Assembly: GCA_050246635.1 (NCBI GenBank)
Contig: JBFWVR010000002.1
Span: 372,001-436,000 of the forward strand
DNA: 64,000 nucleotides
Reading direction: 5' to 3'
From: JBFWVR01 sp050246635
GTDB lineage: Bacteria > Acidobacteriota > Vicinamibacteria > Vicinamibacterales > UBA2999
The position numbers were made by a program, and so were the translations under genes. The notes below the pieces were generated by a model, which ran no database searches, had not been told where the DNA came from, and worked only from the letters and a program-made list of their open reading frames with translations. Shown here piece after piece: positions 33,198 through 40,600 of this stretch (within the stretch, counting starts at the first letter, position 1; the number at the start of each line of letters is the position of its first letter).

Positions 33198-33967
33198 GCC
33201 CACACCTTCCACGGCGCGTCGCCGCGTTGCCAGAGCTCCTCGAGCATCATGCGCTCACGCAGCGTGTCCATGCACTGCCAGAACCCCTCGTGGCAATAGA
33301 CCGACAGCTGCCGGTCCCCGGCGAGCCGCTCGAGCACGTCCTTCTCCAGGCTGTTGGTCGTGTCGTCCATGTAGTCGAAGACCTGCGGCTCGAACACCAT
33401 GAAGCCGCCGTTGATCCACCCCTCGCCAATCTGCGGCTTCTCGACGAACTCGGTGACGATGTGGCCGTCGAAGGCCAGGCCGCCGAAGCGTGACGGCGGG
33501 CGCACGGCGGTGATGGTGCCAATCGTGCCGTTCCGCCGGTGGGCGGCGAGCAGCGCGTCGAGGTCCACGTTGGCGACGCCGTCGCCATAGGTCAGGAAGA
33601 ACGGCCCATCACCCAGCCACGGGCGCAACCGGTGGACACGCCCGCCCGTCCCGGTCTCGAGTCCGGTCTCGACGAGGTGCACCCGCCAGTCCTCGATGCC
33701 GTCGCCGTCGTGCAGCTGGCTGTCCCCCGACGCGAAGTCGACGGTGAGCGACGCGCTCAGCAGCTTGTAGTTGAGGAAGAACTGCTTGATGACGTGGCCC
33801 TTGTAGCCGAGCGCCAGCACGAACTCGTCGTGCCCGGCACTCGAGAAGTGCTTCATGATGTGCCACATGATCGGCCGGTCGCCGATCTGCACCATCGGCT
33901 TCGGCAGCACTTCGGTCAGTTCGGCCAGGCGGCTGCCCCGGCCTCCCGCGAGGATGACGGTTTTCAC
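33194..33967 (-). CDS. rfbF: Glucose-1-phosphate cytidylyltransferase
   Basis: 257 residues, equal to the length of enterobacterial RfbF. It converts glucose 1-phosphate and CTP to CDP-glucose, the entry step to CDP-6-deoxyhexoses. The nucleotidyltransferase signature GGRGSRLAELTEVLPKPM is at the N-terminus. Other family-specific stretches are WHIMKHFSSAGHDEFVLALG, FFLTYGDGVANVDL, PPSRFGGLAF, INGGFMVFEP, GFWQCMDTLRERMMLEELW and APWKVWA. GTG at 33967 gives VKTVILAGGRG and overlaps the GT2 stop as GTGA. This identification anchors the CDP-sugar reading of the cassette from 28765 to 33967. Confidence 0.95.
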   Translation of the reverse strand: MKTVILAGGRGSRLAELTEVLPKPMVQIGDRPIMWHIMKHFSSAGHDEFVLALGYKGHVIKQFFLNYKLLSASLTVDFASGDSQLHDGDGIEDWRVHLVETGLETGTGGRVHRLRPWLGDGPFFLTYGDGVANVDLDALLAAHRRNGTIGTITAVRPPSRFGGLAFDGHIVTEFVEKPQIGEGWINGGFMVFEPQVFDYMDDTTNSLEKDVLERLAGDRQLSVYCHEGFWQCMDTLRERMMLEELWQRGDAPWKVWA

Positions 33968-35226
33968 GACAGGCTCTCCGTGACCGCGGCGCCCAGGCGG
34001 CGGGCGTTCCACGGCTTGAGTGACTCGAGGCTTGGCATCTCGACCGGGCTCCCGCCCGACGGCACGCGCGGGTGGGACTCGGCCCACGCCAGCGCGTCGA
34101 ACACGCTGTCGAACCCGCTGCCCGCCGCGGCCAGTGCCCCCGGCTCCGCCGCGCCGTCGGGCCCCGGCTCCGGATCCCCCGCGCCGCCGGGCAAAACCGT
34201 GGTCGCGTCCAGGTAGACCTGCCGCGTCCGCACGAACGCCTGCACGTCGTCGTCCTCGAGCGCGAGGCCGGCAAGCAGCAGGTCGTAGTCATCGCTGAGC
34301 TCCGCCCCGCCCCGCGCCGCGCGGACGTAGTCCGTCAGGCAGCCGGCGTAGTACTGGCGCCGGTCCGGCTCATACGGCGCGAAGACCTCCGGGAGGGCCT
34401 GCTTCAAGCGCAGGAAGTCGTTGAGCGTCAGGGCGTGGGTGAAACAGGCTTCGGTCGGCGCCAGGCCGACGACGTCGCGCCAGGTCATCCCCAGATCCGC
34501 GAGGAACCGCTGCGCCAGCTCCCCGCGGTGCCGGAAGGCCGAGCCGTTGCCGCGCCCGCAGCTCACGAAGAGCCCGTCGTCCAGCAACACCATGCGGGGT
34601 GTATGGGCCAGCATCAGGAACCCCGACGTGAAGTCGGGCGCCACCGGCAGGCACACGCGACCCAGGGCCGACGCGCGGATGGCGTCGAGCACCGAGTGGT
34701 GGCACACCGCGCTCATCAGCTTGGGCACCATCTTCGTCGCCGACTTCGGGTGGCCGCTCAGGAAGTAGTGCAGGACCTCGGCGGTGTCGAGCGTGTACTC
34801 CCGGAGCGTGGACTTGCGCCGCCGGAACTCGCGGCCCGCGGCGTCGCCGCCGAAGCGGTCGGGAAACCAGCACACGAGGTGCGAGCCGGTGCGCGCGGCC
34901 ACGTCGTGGGCCGTCTGGAGCGCGTCGCGGCGCAGCACGGACCGGTCGGTCAGGATGCCCACGAACTCGCCGCGCGTGTCACGGACGGCGTGCTCCCAGT
35001 TGTCGGGCATCGACAACCGCCCGTTCGTCCGGACGTAGCGCACCCGCGGGTCGTCGAAGGCCGCGGCCGCGGCTGCGGTCTCGGCCACGGCCGCCTCGTC
35101 GCTGTTGTCGCAGACGATTACTTCCAGGTCGCCGAAGGTCTGCTCCAGCACGCTGCGGATCGCGTTCCGCATCCGGTCCGGCCGGTTCTTGCAGGGAATG
35201 GCAATGCTGAAGAACGGGCGGCTCAC
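33964..35226 (-). CDS. Glycosyltransferase family 2 (copy 1 of a paralogous pair)
   Basis: 420 residues. A GT-A domain begins FFSIAIPCKNRPDRMRNAIR, with VIVCDNSDEAA and RLSMPDNWEHAV, the latter marking the family. GILTDRSVL stands where a DXD-type motif is expected. A roughly 150-residue C-terminal extension is shared with the paralogue at 44419 (FTSGFLMLAHT, FVSCGRGNGSAFR, PTEACFTHALTLND). It adds an unknown sugar. GTG at 35226 overlaps the SWD-8 stop as GTGA. The same SWD-then-GT2 order occurs at 47150-44419. Confidence 0.9.
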   Translation of the reverse strand: MSRPFFSIAIPCKNRPDRMRNAIRSVLEQTFGDLEVIVCDNSDEAAVAETAAAAAAFDDPRVRYVRTNGRLSMPDNWEHAVRDTRGEFVGILTDRSVLRRDALQTAHDVAARTGSHLVCWFPDRFGGDAAGREFRRRKSTLREYTLDTAEVLHYFLSGHPKSATKMVPKLMSAVCHHSVLDAIRASALGRVCLPVAPDFTSGFLMLAHTPRMVLLDDGLFVSCGRGNGSAFRHRGELAQRFLADLGMTWRDVVGLAPTEACFTHALTLNDFLRLKQALPEVFAPYEPDRRQYYAGCLTDYVRAARGGAELSDDYDLLLAGLALEDDDVQAFVRTRQVYLDATTVLPGGAGDPEPGPDGAAEPGALAAAGSGFDSVFDALAWAESHPRVPSGGSPVEMPSLESLKPWNARRLGAAVTESLS

Positions 35227-36695
35227 CGCGCGACCCCTTCCCCATCGAGCGTCAGGCCCGGCACGAGCGCCGTCACGGCGGGCGTCGCGGCGCCGGCGTG
35301 TGGCAGCGCGGCCCGTTCGATCACGTCGGCGACGATCCCGGCCGCCGGTGTCGTGTCGCCGCACGGGCGGATGAACCAGCGCACGAAGTCACGCCGGCCC
35401 TCGCGACGCTCGTCTGCACCGTCGAGGATGCGCGCCACCCGGCGGGCGACCTCCCCCGCATCGGCCGACACCTCGAGGAACCCGCCCTGCAGCAGGTGCC
35501 GGAAGTGCCCGGTCCGTCCCTGCGCTCCGTGGAACTCATCGGCCACGATCGTCAGGCATGGCCGGTCCGCCACGACCGCCTCGAGGAACGCCGTCGTGTT
35601 GAGGCCGAAGACGGCGGCCGACTGGGCGAGCTGGTCGAAGTACTCCTGCCAGGCGGCCGGGGTGTCGGCCTGGTCGCCCTGCCGTGGGTGCACGACGACC
35701 CCGGGTCGCGTGTACTCGGCGAAGGGGAACGGATTGGTCGGGTGTGGCCGCACGACGAGGGTCGGCGCCGCCCCGGCGGGGAACTGCCGCTCGAGGGCGT
35801 CGACGAGCCGGTTCACCAGGGGCACCTCGTCGGCGAAGATCGTGCGCGAGCTGCAGAGGAACACGAGGAACGGGCGGTCGTCGGGACAGCCCATGCGCGC
35901 GCACAGCTCCGCGCGCGAGGCGACCGGCCGCATCCCGAAGAAGTGATCGAGATGGGGGGCGCCGGTGATGCGAATCGTCCCGGGTGGCACGTCGTGCAGG
36001 TCGACGGCCTCGCGGGCCAGCGCCTCGTTCCACACGATGTAGGTCTCCGGCAGGACGTGGATCGTGCCCTTGCTGGTCAGGTTGTCCCAGCTGTTCAAGT
36101 AGCCGATGGTCGGCAGGCCGAGCGCCCGCGCCGCGCGGATATAGTCCGCCTCGACCGGGGACTTCGGCCAGATTGTCGGCGAGGCCACGACGACGTCGGG
36201 GGCCACCTCGCGGAGTAACGCCGTCACCGAGGGGCTGGGGGCGCTGGCCGCCTCGATCCAGCGCCACGCCCGCAGGCCGGCGGGCCGGCGCAGGACGGCC
36301 TTCCAGGCGGGGGCGTGGACACGCGCCCGCCAGGCCTCCGGCAGCTCCTTTTCGATGCCATCGACGGTGCGCTCCGGAGCCGGATGGTCCGCGCGGAAGT
36401 AGGTGGCCCGGTTCATCACGAGGCGGCCGGTCAGCAGCGCGCGCTGCCACGGCTCGTCCGGCTCGGGGCGGTAGCCGGTGGTGACGCCGGGGATCTCGGA
36501 CTGGGCGACCTGGAGGCCCCGCGTCATCATCGCGATCTTCTGGGCCTTGCGCTCGTTCAGGTCCTTGAGCCGGGGGTCGTCGAGACGGGTGCCATGAAGG
36601 AAGACGACGTCATGGCCCCGCGCGGCCAGCTCGCGCATGACCGTGTCGAGATTGCGGAAGAAGTTGACGTGCTGGACGATGAAGAGCGTCTTCAT
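35223..36695 (-). CDS. SWD-8: single GT-B-like transferase, first gene of the long operon
   Basis: 490 residues, a minimal single-module SWD protein without extra domains: MKTLFIVQHVNFFRNLDTVM, NSWDNLTSKGTIH (SWDNLTSKG at 202-210), ITGAPHLDHFF, VVRPHPTNPFPF, FGLNTTAFLEAVVADRPC and GRTGHFRHLL. It belongs to a subgroup with SWD-10 and SWD-12, which share QHVNFFRNLDTV and IWPK/RxPVEADY. The ATG at 36695 aligns with those relatives; an in-frame start 12 codons upstream is less likely. A sigma70-like promoter lies about 120 bases upstream, and 26 more tightly spaced genes follow on the same strand. Confidence 0.87.
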   Translation of the reverse strand: MKTLFIVQHVNFFRNLDTVMRELAARGHDVVFLHGTRLDDPRLKDLNERKAQKIAMMTRGLQVAQSEIPGVTTGYRPEPDEPWQRALLTGRLVMNRATYFRADHPAPERTVDGIEKELPEAWRARVHAPAWKAVLRRPAGLRAWRWIEAASAPSPSVTALLREVAPDVVVASPTIWPKSPVEADYIRAARALGLPTIGYLNSWDNLTSKGTIHVLPETYIVWNEALAREAVDLHDVPPGTIRITGAPHLDHFFGMRPVASRAELCARMGCPDDRPFLVFLCSSRTIFADEVPLVNRLVDALERQFPAGAAPTLVVRPHPTNPFPFAEYTRPGVVVHPRQGDQADTPAAWQEYFDQLAQSAAVFGLNTTAFLEAVVADRPCLTIVADEFHGAQGRTGHFRHLLQGGFLEVSADAGEVARRVARILDGADERREGRRDFVRWFIRPCGDTTPAAGIVADVIERAALPHAGAATPAVTALVPGLTLDGEGVAR

Positions 36696-36799
36696 CTGGT
36701 CGCGTACAGGCGTCCGCCCTCTCAGTCCCATCGGGGCTGCGGCGGGTCATGGCGGGCTGGGTGTGGCCAGGCGGCAGGCCGCCGCGGGGCGGCGACCCT

Positions 36800-36814
36800 G
36801 TTCAAAATTTGAAC
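36800..36814. promoter_or_regulatory. 15-base palindrome, candidate operator
   Basis: GTTCAAA-A-TTTGAAC is a perfect 7-base inverted repeat around one base, in an AT-rich patch that stands out from its GC-rich surroundings. It covers the predicted transcription start region of the minus-strand promoter at 36820-36848, a usual place for a repressor operator. The winged-helix regulator at 21255 is one candidate ligand, by inference only. Confidence 0.45.
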
Positions 36815-36819
36815 GACGT

Positions 36820-36848
36820 ATTGTCGTCCGCTCCCCGCCAATTGTCAA
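36820..36848 (-). promoter_or_regulatory. Sigma70-type promoter for the 27-gene minus-strand operon
   Basis: Reading the minus strand, a perfect TTGACA -35 box (36848-36843) is followed after 17 bases by GACAAT (36825-36820), matching four of six bases of TATAAT. The start would be near 36813, giving a leader of about 118 bases before the SWD-8 ATG. A further AATTG/CAATT inverted repeat at 36840-36859 overlaps the -35 box. Confidence 0.55.
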
Positions 36849-36891
36849 TGCGGGCAATTCCGGGCCGCCCCCCTTGAATCCCCCCGTCCGC

Positions 36892-37644
36892 GTGCACGAT
36901 CATGCCTCCGTGATCCCGACGATCGATCGGCTGGCCCCAGCCGCCAGCCGTGCCGCCGCCGCGAGCGCCCTGGCCGCCGCGGGGCGGGCCCCCGCCTACC
37001 CCCTCGAGTTCCGTTCGCAGTTCGGCGAGGACGCCCTCATCTGGACGCTGACCGGCGGCCAGCTCGAGGGCTTCTTCATCGAGGCCGGCGCCTTCGACGG
37101 GTATCGGTATGCCGCCACCTACGCCCTCGAGTGCCTCGGCTGGACCGGCCTGCTCGTCGAGGCCATCCCCGAGCGCGCCGAGGAGTGCCGGGTGCGCCGC
37201 CCACGATCCCGCGTCGTCCATGCCGCGCTCGGCGAGATCGCCGGTGGCGAGACCACCTTCACGGTCACCGAGGACCCCTACGGCGGCCTGCTCTCCTACG
37301 TCGACCCGAAGGCGGTCGGCAAGAAGAGCGTCACCGCGATGAAGAGCCGCGCGGTGACCGTCCCCACGACGACGCTCGACGCGCTCCTCGAAGGACACCA
37401 GGGCGAGATCGACGCGGCCGTGCTCGACGTCGAAGGCGTCGAGATCCCCCTGCTTCGCGGATTCGACCTCACGCGGTTCCGGCCGAAGCTGCTCGTCATC
37501 GAGGACAACAGCCGCGGCGCCGACCCCGCGTTGGCCGACTACATGGCCGGCCATCCCTACGTGCAGATCGCCTGGCTCAAGGTCAACCGCGTGTACGTGC
37601 GTGAGGACCTGGCGGAGGCCTATGCGGCCAGGCTGCCCCGATGA
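36892..37644 (+). CDS. FkbM-family methyltransferase
   Basis: 250 residues from the chosen start. EFRSQFGEDALIWTL and GFFIEAGAFDGYRYAATYAL form the N-terminal SAM loop in the variant with EAGAFDG, then LVEAIPERAEECR, LGEIAGGETTFTV and AVLDVEGVEIPLLRGFDL, the FkbM acidic motif. Members commonly O-methylate glycan hydroxyls. The start is uncertain. The frame opens upstream; I chose GTG at 36892, with GTG at 36910 and TTG at 36874 as alternatives, and no site has a strong ribosome-binding sequence. Its TGA overlaps the GT61 ATG (ATGA). It is transcribed away from the long minus-strand operon. Confidence 0.84.
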   Translation: MHDHASVIPTIDRLAPAASRAAAASALAAAGRAPAYPLEFRSQFGEDALIWTLTGGQLEGFFIEAGAFDGYRYAATYALECLGWTGLLVEAIPERAEECRVRRPRSRVVHAALGEIAGGETTFTVTEDPYGGLLSYVDPKAVGKKSVTAMKSRAVTVPTTTLDALLEGHQGEIDAAVLDVEGVEIPLLRGFDLTRFRPKLLVIEDNSRGADPALADYMAGHPYVQIAWLKVNRVYVREDLAEAYAARLPR

Positions 37645-38966
37645 GCGGCGGCGATCCGGTCGAGCGGCTCCTCGCGTCGGCCGGTGCACTGCGTCGCGAA
37701 ATTGCTGAGGCCCGCGCGCAGGTGTCGCGTCTCGGCGAGTCACTCGACGCCGCCCGGGCCGCCAACCGGCAGCAGGTCAAGACGTGGCGCCGCGACACCA
37801 CGAGACGCGTCCGCGAGCTCGCGGGCACCACGCCGACCATCGCCGCCGGCGTCGTCGAGATCACCGGGAGCCCGCCCCGGCGCGCCGCCGTCCGCACCCT
37901 GACAGCGGGGACGCCCGTCGCGATTCCCCTGGCGCAGTGGACGGGCATCACGCGGGTGGCCGATGCCGCACTGGATGTGCGCGCCGACTGGAACCAGTTG
38001 CTGGCCTCGGAAGCCGCGGCTTCGCAGGGACTCCTGCACTCCGCCCCCGCGCGGGTTCTCGATCTCGGGCCGGCCGCCCTCTGGCGGGACGGCACGGGCA
38101 TGCGGGCGGCGCTGCTCGAATCCACCCCGGCGGCCCCGGACATCGCGGTGCTGGCGGTGCCGCGGTTCACCTGCAACGTCTTCCCGCGCAAGCTCCGCAA
38201 CTTCGGCCACTGGCTGCTCGACTACCTGCCGCAGGTCGTCGCCCTCCGCCACCTCGCCCCCGGCGCCATCGTCCTGCTGCCGCCCGGTCTCGGTGGTTTT
38301 CACGCCGCAACGCTGGCGCTGACCGGCGTGGGCGACGGAGAGGGCCGGCCCTGGGAGGGTGAACGCCTCACGGCGGGGCGGCTGCTGCTGCTGGATCACG
38401 ATGGACGCCTCGGCGGTGGCCGTCCCCTCTCGCTGCTCCGCGAGATGCAGACCGCACTGGGCGCTCCCCCGCAGCCGCCGGCTCCCGGGGAGCGGCTGTA
38501 CGTCTCCCGCCGCGACGCCCGCAAGTCGCGACGGTGGATCACCAACGAGAAAGCCGTCGAGGGCGTGTTCGCGCGCCACGGGTTCCGCATCCTGCGTTTG
38601 TCCCTCTGCCCGCTGCCCGAGCAGGTCCGGTTGTTCCGGGACGCGCGGGTCGTGGCGGGCGTGAGCGGGGCCGGCCTCTCGGACATGGTCTTCGCGCCGG
38701 CCGGCGCCCACCTGATCGTCCTGCACAGCGATGGCCTCATGCGCTGGTACACGGAAGCGGATCGGTCGCGCTCGCACTGGACCGACGCCGCGGCCGCCCG
38801 GGACGGGGAACTCGCCACGCTCGGCGACTCGCCGCGCTTCTACGCCCACATGGCGGCCGCGCTCTCCCAGTCCTGCCACTCGTTCCTTGGCGCGGACGAG
38901 GTGCCCCTGCACGAGCTCGAGGCATTCCTCACGGAGGTCCTCCCGGCGACCGCCGCACGCCCCTGA
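37641..38966 (+). CDS. Glycosyltransferase family 61-like protein
   Basis: 441 residues. A coiled-coil start (GALRREIAEARAQVSRLGES, DAARAANRQQVKTWRRDT) is followed by a GT61 (DUF563-type) domain: RNFGHWLLDYLPQVVAL, RLYVSRRDARKSRRWITNE, FRILRLSLCPLPEQVRLFRD and GVSGAGLSDMVFAPAGAHLI. Family members include bacterial and eukaryotic enzymes that transfer pentoses or N-acetylhexosamines. No membrane span is seen. The N-terminal helix resembles the charged helices on other proteins of this locus. ATG at 37641 is coupled to the FkbM gene by an ATGA overlap. Confidence 0.9.
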   Translation: MSGGDPVERLLASAGALRREIAEARAQVSRLGESLDAARAANRQQVKTWRRDTTRRVRELAGTTPTIAAGVVEITGSPPRRAAVRTLTAGTPVAIPLAQWTGITRVADAALDVRADWNQLLASEAAASQGLLHSAPARVLDLGPAALWRDGTGMRAALLESTPAAPDIAVLAVPRFTCNVFPRKLRNFGHWLLDYLPQVVALRHLAPGAIVLLPPGLGGFHAATLALTGVGDGEGRPWEGERLTAGRLLLLDHDGRLGGGRPLSLLREMQTALGAPPQPPAPGERLYVSRRDARKSRRWITNEKAVEGVFARHGFRILRLSLCPLPEQVRLFRDARVVAGVSGAGLSDMVFAPAGAHLIVLHSDGLMRWYTEADRSRSHWTDAAAARDGELATLGDSPRFYAHMAAALSQSCHSFLGADEVPLHELEAFLTEVLPATAARP

Positions 38967-39003
38967 CACGCCAGTCGAGTCCTGCGCTGGCGGCCCCGGG
39001 CGC

Positions 39004-39009
39004 TACAAT
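39004..39009 (+). promoter_or_regulatory. TACAAT -10 box upstream of TylF-like gene
   Basis: TACAAT lies in the 69-base gap after the GT61 gene, 26 bases before the GTG at 39036. The start would be near 39016, leaving a short leader that includes GAGGA as a ribosome-binding site. The -35 region is poor. Confidence 0.45.
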
Positions 39010-39035
39010 GGCGCCTGCTCGAACGAGGACACCCC

Positions 39036-39866
39036 GTGGACGACCCCTCGCGGACGGACGACTCAGGCAAGGACGCACGCCGGGCGCAGAAGATGGCGGA
39101 CAGGGCGGCGGCCCGCGCGCAGGCCGCCTCGGAGCGCACGCGCCAGCGGCTGGAAGCCAAACTCGCCCTGCGGGCGGAGGAAGAAGCGCGGCGCGCCGCA
39201 GGCTACGGGTACTACCTGAGCGGGGCCGAGAAGAAGATCGACGTGCGGACGCTGCGTCCCTTCGGCGAACTGGCGGCGCGCGTCATCGCCGAGGAGCAAT
39301 CGACCATGGACGTCGACCGCTTCTACACGCTCTGGCAGGCCGTGGGCCTGGCGCCGCGGGGCTTCCCATTCGTCGAGGTCGGCGCCCACAAGGGCGCCTC
39401 GGCGCGCTTCATCGCACTGGCGATGGAGGAACACCATCACGCGCAGCCGTTCTACGTCTGCGACACCTTCGCGGGCCATCCGCGCGCCGATCCGATCCTC
39501 GACCCGGTCCACTACGGATCGGAGAAGTTCACCGACACCTCGCCCGCCGCGGTCTCGGCCTATCTCAGCCCGCATGCCAACGTCCGGCTGGTCGTGGGGG
39601 ACTTCATCGAGACGAGCGCGTCTTTGCCGGCTGAGGCGCGCTTCGGCCTGGTGCACGTCGATGTCGACGTGCACCCGGCTACCGCGTTCTGCCTCGACTT
39701 CTTCTCGTCGCGACTGGCGCCCGGCGGCTGGATCGTCGTGGACGACTACGGCTTCCTGACGTGCCCCGGCGCGAGGCGCGCCGTGGACGACTTCGTCGCC
39801 ACCCACCCGGCCTTCCGCATGCTTCACCTGCTGACGGGACAATGCCTGCTGGTGCGTCCGTCGTGA
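39036..39866 (+). CDS. TylF-like methyltransferase with charged N-terminal helix
   Basis: 276 residues. About 50 Ala/Arg/Glu-rich residues (KDARRAQKMADRAAARAQAA and following) precede a methyltransferase core: FPFVEVGAHKGASARFIALA, FYVCDTFAGHPRADP, FGLVHVDVDVHPATAFCLDF (HVDVDVHPA in place of HIDxDLYEP) and GGWIVVDDYGFLTCPG. The layout and DTFxGHP and DDYG motifs match TylF-type metal-dependent O-methyltransferases and the protein at 12126. GTG at 39036 has GAGGA eight bases upstream. It is separated from the GT61 gene by 69 bases containing a candidate promoter, so it may have its own transcript. Confidence 0.87.
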   Translation: MDDPSRTDDSGKDARRAQKMADRAAARAQAASERTRQRLEAKLALRAEEEARRAAGYGYYLSGAEKKIDVRTLRPFGELAARVIAEEQSTMDVDRFYTLWQAVGLAPRGFPFVEVGAHKGASARFIALAMEEHHHAQPFYVCDTFAGHPRADPILDPVHYGSEKFTDTSPAAVSAYLSPHANVRLVVGDFIETSASLPAEARFGLVHVDVDVHPATAFCLDFFSSRLAPGGWIVVDDYGFLTCPGARRAVDDFVATHPAFRMLHLLTGQCLLVRPS

Positions 39867-39879
39867 TCAGGGAGGCGGC

Positions 39880-40593
39880 ATGAGCCCCGCGTGGCCCTGG
39901 CGACGCGCAGGGCGGGATGATCGCGGCGTCGAGGCGCTGGCCGCCGAGCAGGCGGCGCTCGGCCGTGAGCTTCGCGAGCTCACCGCCGGCATCGACCGGC
40001 TGGCGCGCGTGGCTGACGGCGTGCGACTGCAGACCGAGCGCCTCGCCGCCGTACAGGCGGAGGAGCTATCGGCCGCTGCGGCGCTCGAACCGCTCGCACC
40101 GCTCTTCGCGCTGGACCGCATCGCGGTCCACGTGCGGGAGGCGGTCGCCAGCAGCGCGGACCACGCGGGCTCCCTGGAGGTGCCGGCGCTGTTTCCGCCG
40201 GAGACCGCCATCGCCCTGGCCGCGGCGGTGCCGCCGGCCCTGTTCTTCGACGAGGGGCCGGCCGGCGGTCGTCGAATCGACCTCCCGCTCCGCCTGGCGC
40301 CCCTTGCCTCGATGGTGGCGTGGGAGTTCGTGCTCGAGCAGGTCGTCACGCCGATTCTCGTGCCGGTGCTCCTGCAGCGCCTCGCCGTGCCAGCGGAGGT
40401 GGATCTCATGGACGCGCACCTCCTGCTCGCGGATCCGGACACGCCGACGGCGCGCGCGGACCACGACGGGGCCGGCTGGACCGTCGACATCGAACTCGTC
40501 GCGGACGGCTGCAGGCTCACCGCCCGCCAAGGTGGTCGCGCAGCGGCGCCGGTCTCTGGCCCGGTCCTCACCTTCCGGCTGGCGCCGCGCTGA
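39880..40593 (+). CDS. Hypothetical protein with coiled-coil N-terminus
   Basis: 237 residues, not recognised. Residues about 15-60 are helical heptads (VEALAAEQAALGRELRELTA, RLQTERLAAVQAEELSAAA). The rest has PALFPPETAIALAAAVPPAL, FFDEGPAGGRRIDLPLRLAP and WEFVLEQVVTPILVPVLLQR, then a beta-rich end (WTVDIELVADGCRLTARQ). The PPELA...FFDxGPAG pattern hints at proteins related to 2-oxoglutarate dioxygenases, but I see no HxD...H metal site, so I do not assign one. ATG at 39880 follows GGAGGC. It converges with SWD-9 with only 7 bases between stops, and no T-tailed terminator is visible. Confidence 0.75.
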   Translation: MSPAWPWRRAGRDDRGVEALAAEQAALGRELRELTAGIDRLARVADGVRLQTERLAAVQAEELSAAAALEPLAPLFALDRIAVHVREAVASSADHAGSLEVPALFPPETAIALAAAVPPALFFDEGPAGGRRIDLPLRLAPLASMVAWEFVLEQVVTPILVPVLLQRLAVPAEVDLMDAHLLLADPDTPTARADHDGAGWTVDIELVADGCRLTARQGGRAAAPVSGPVLTFRLAPR

Positions 40594-40600
40594 ACGCGGA

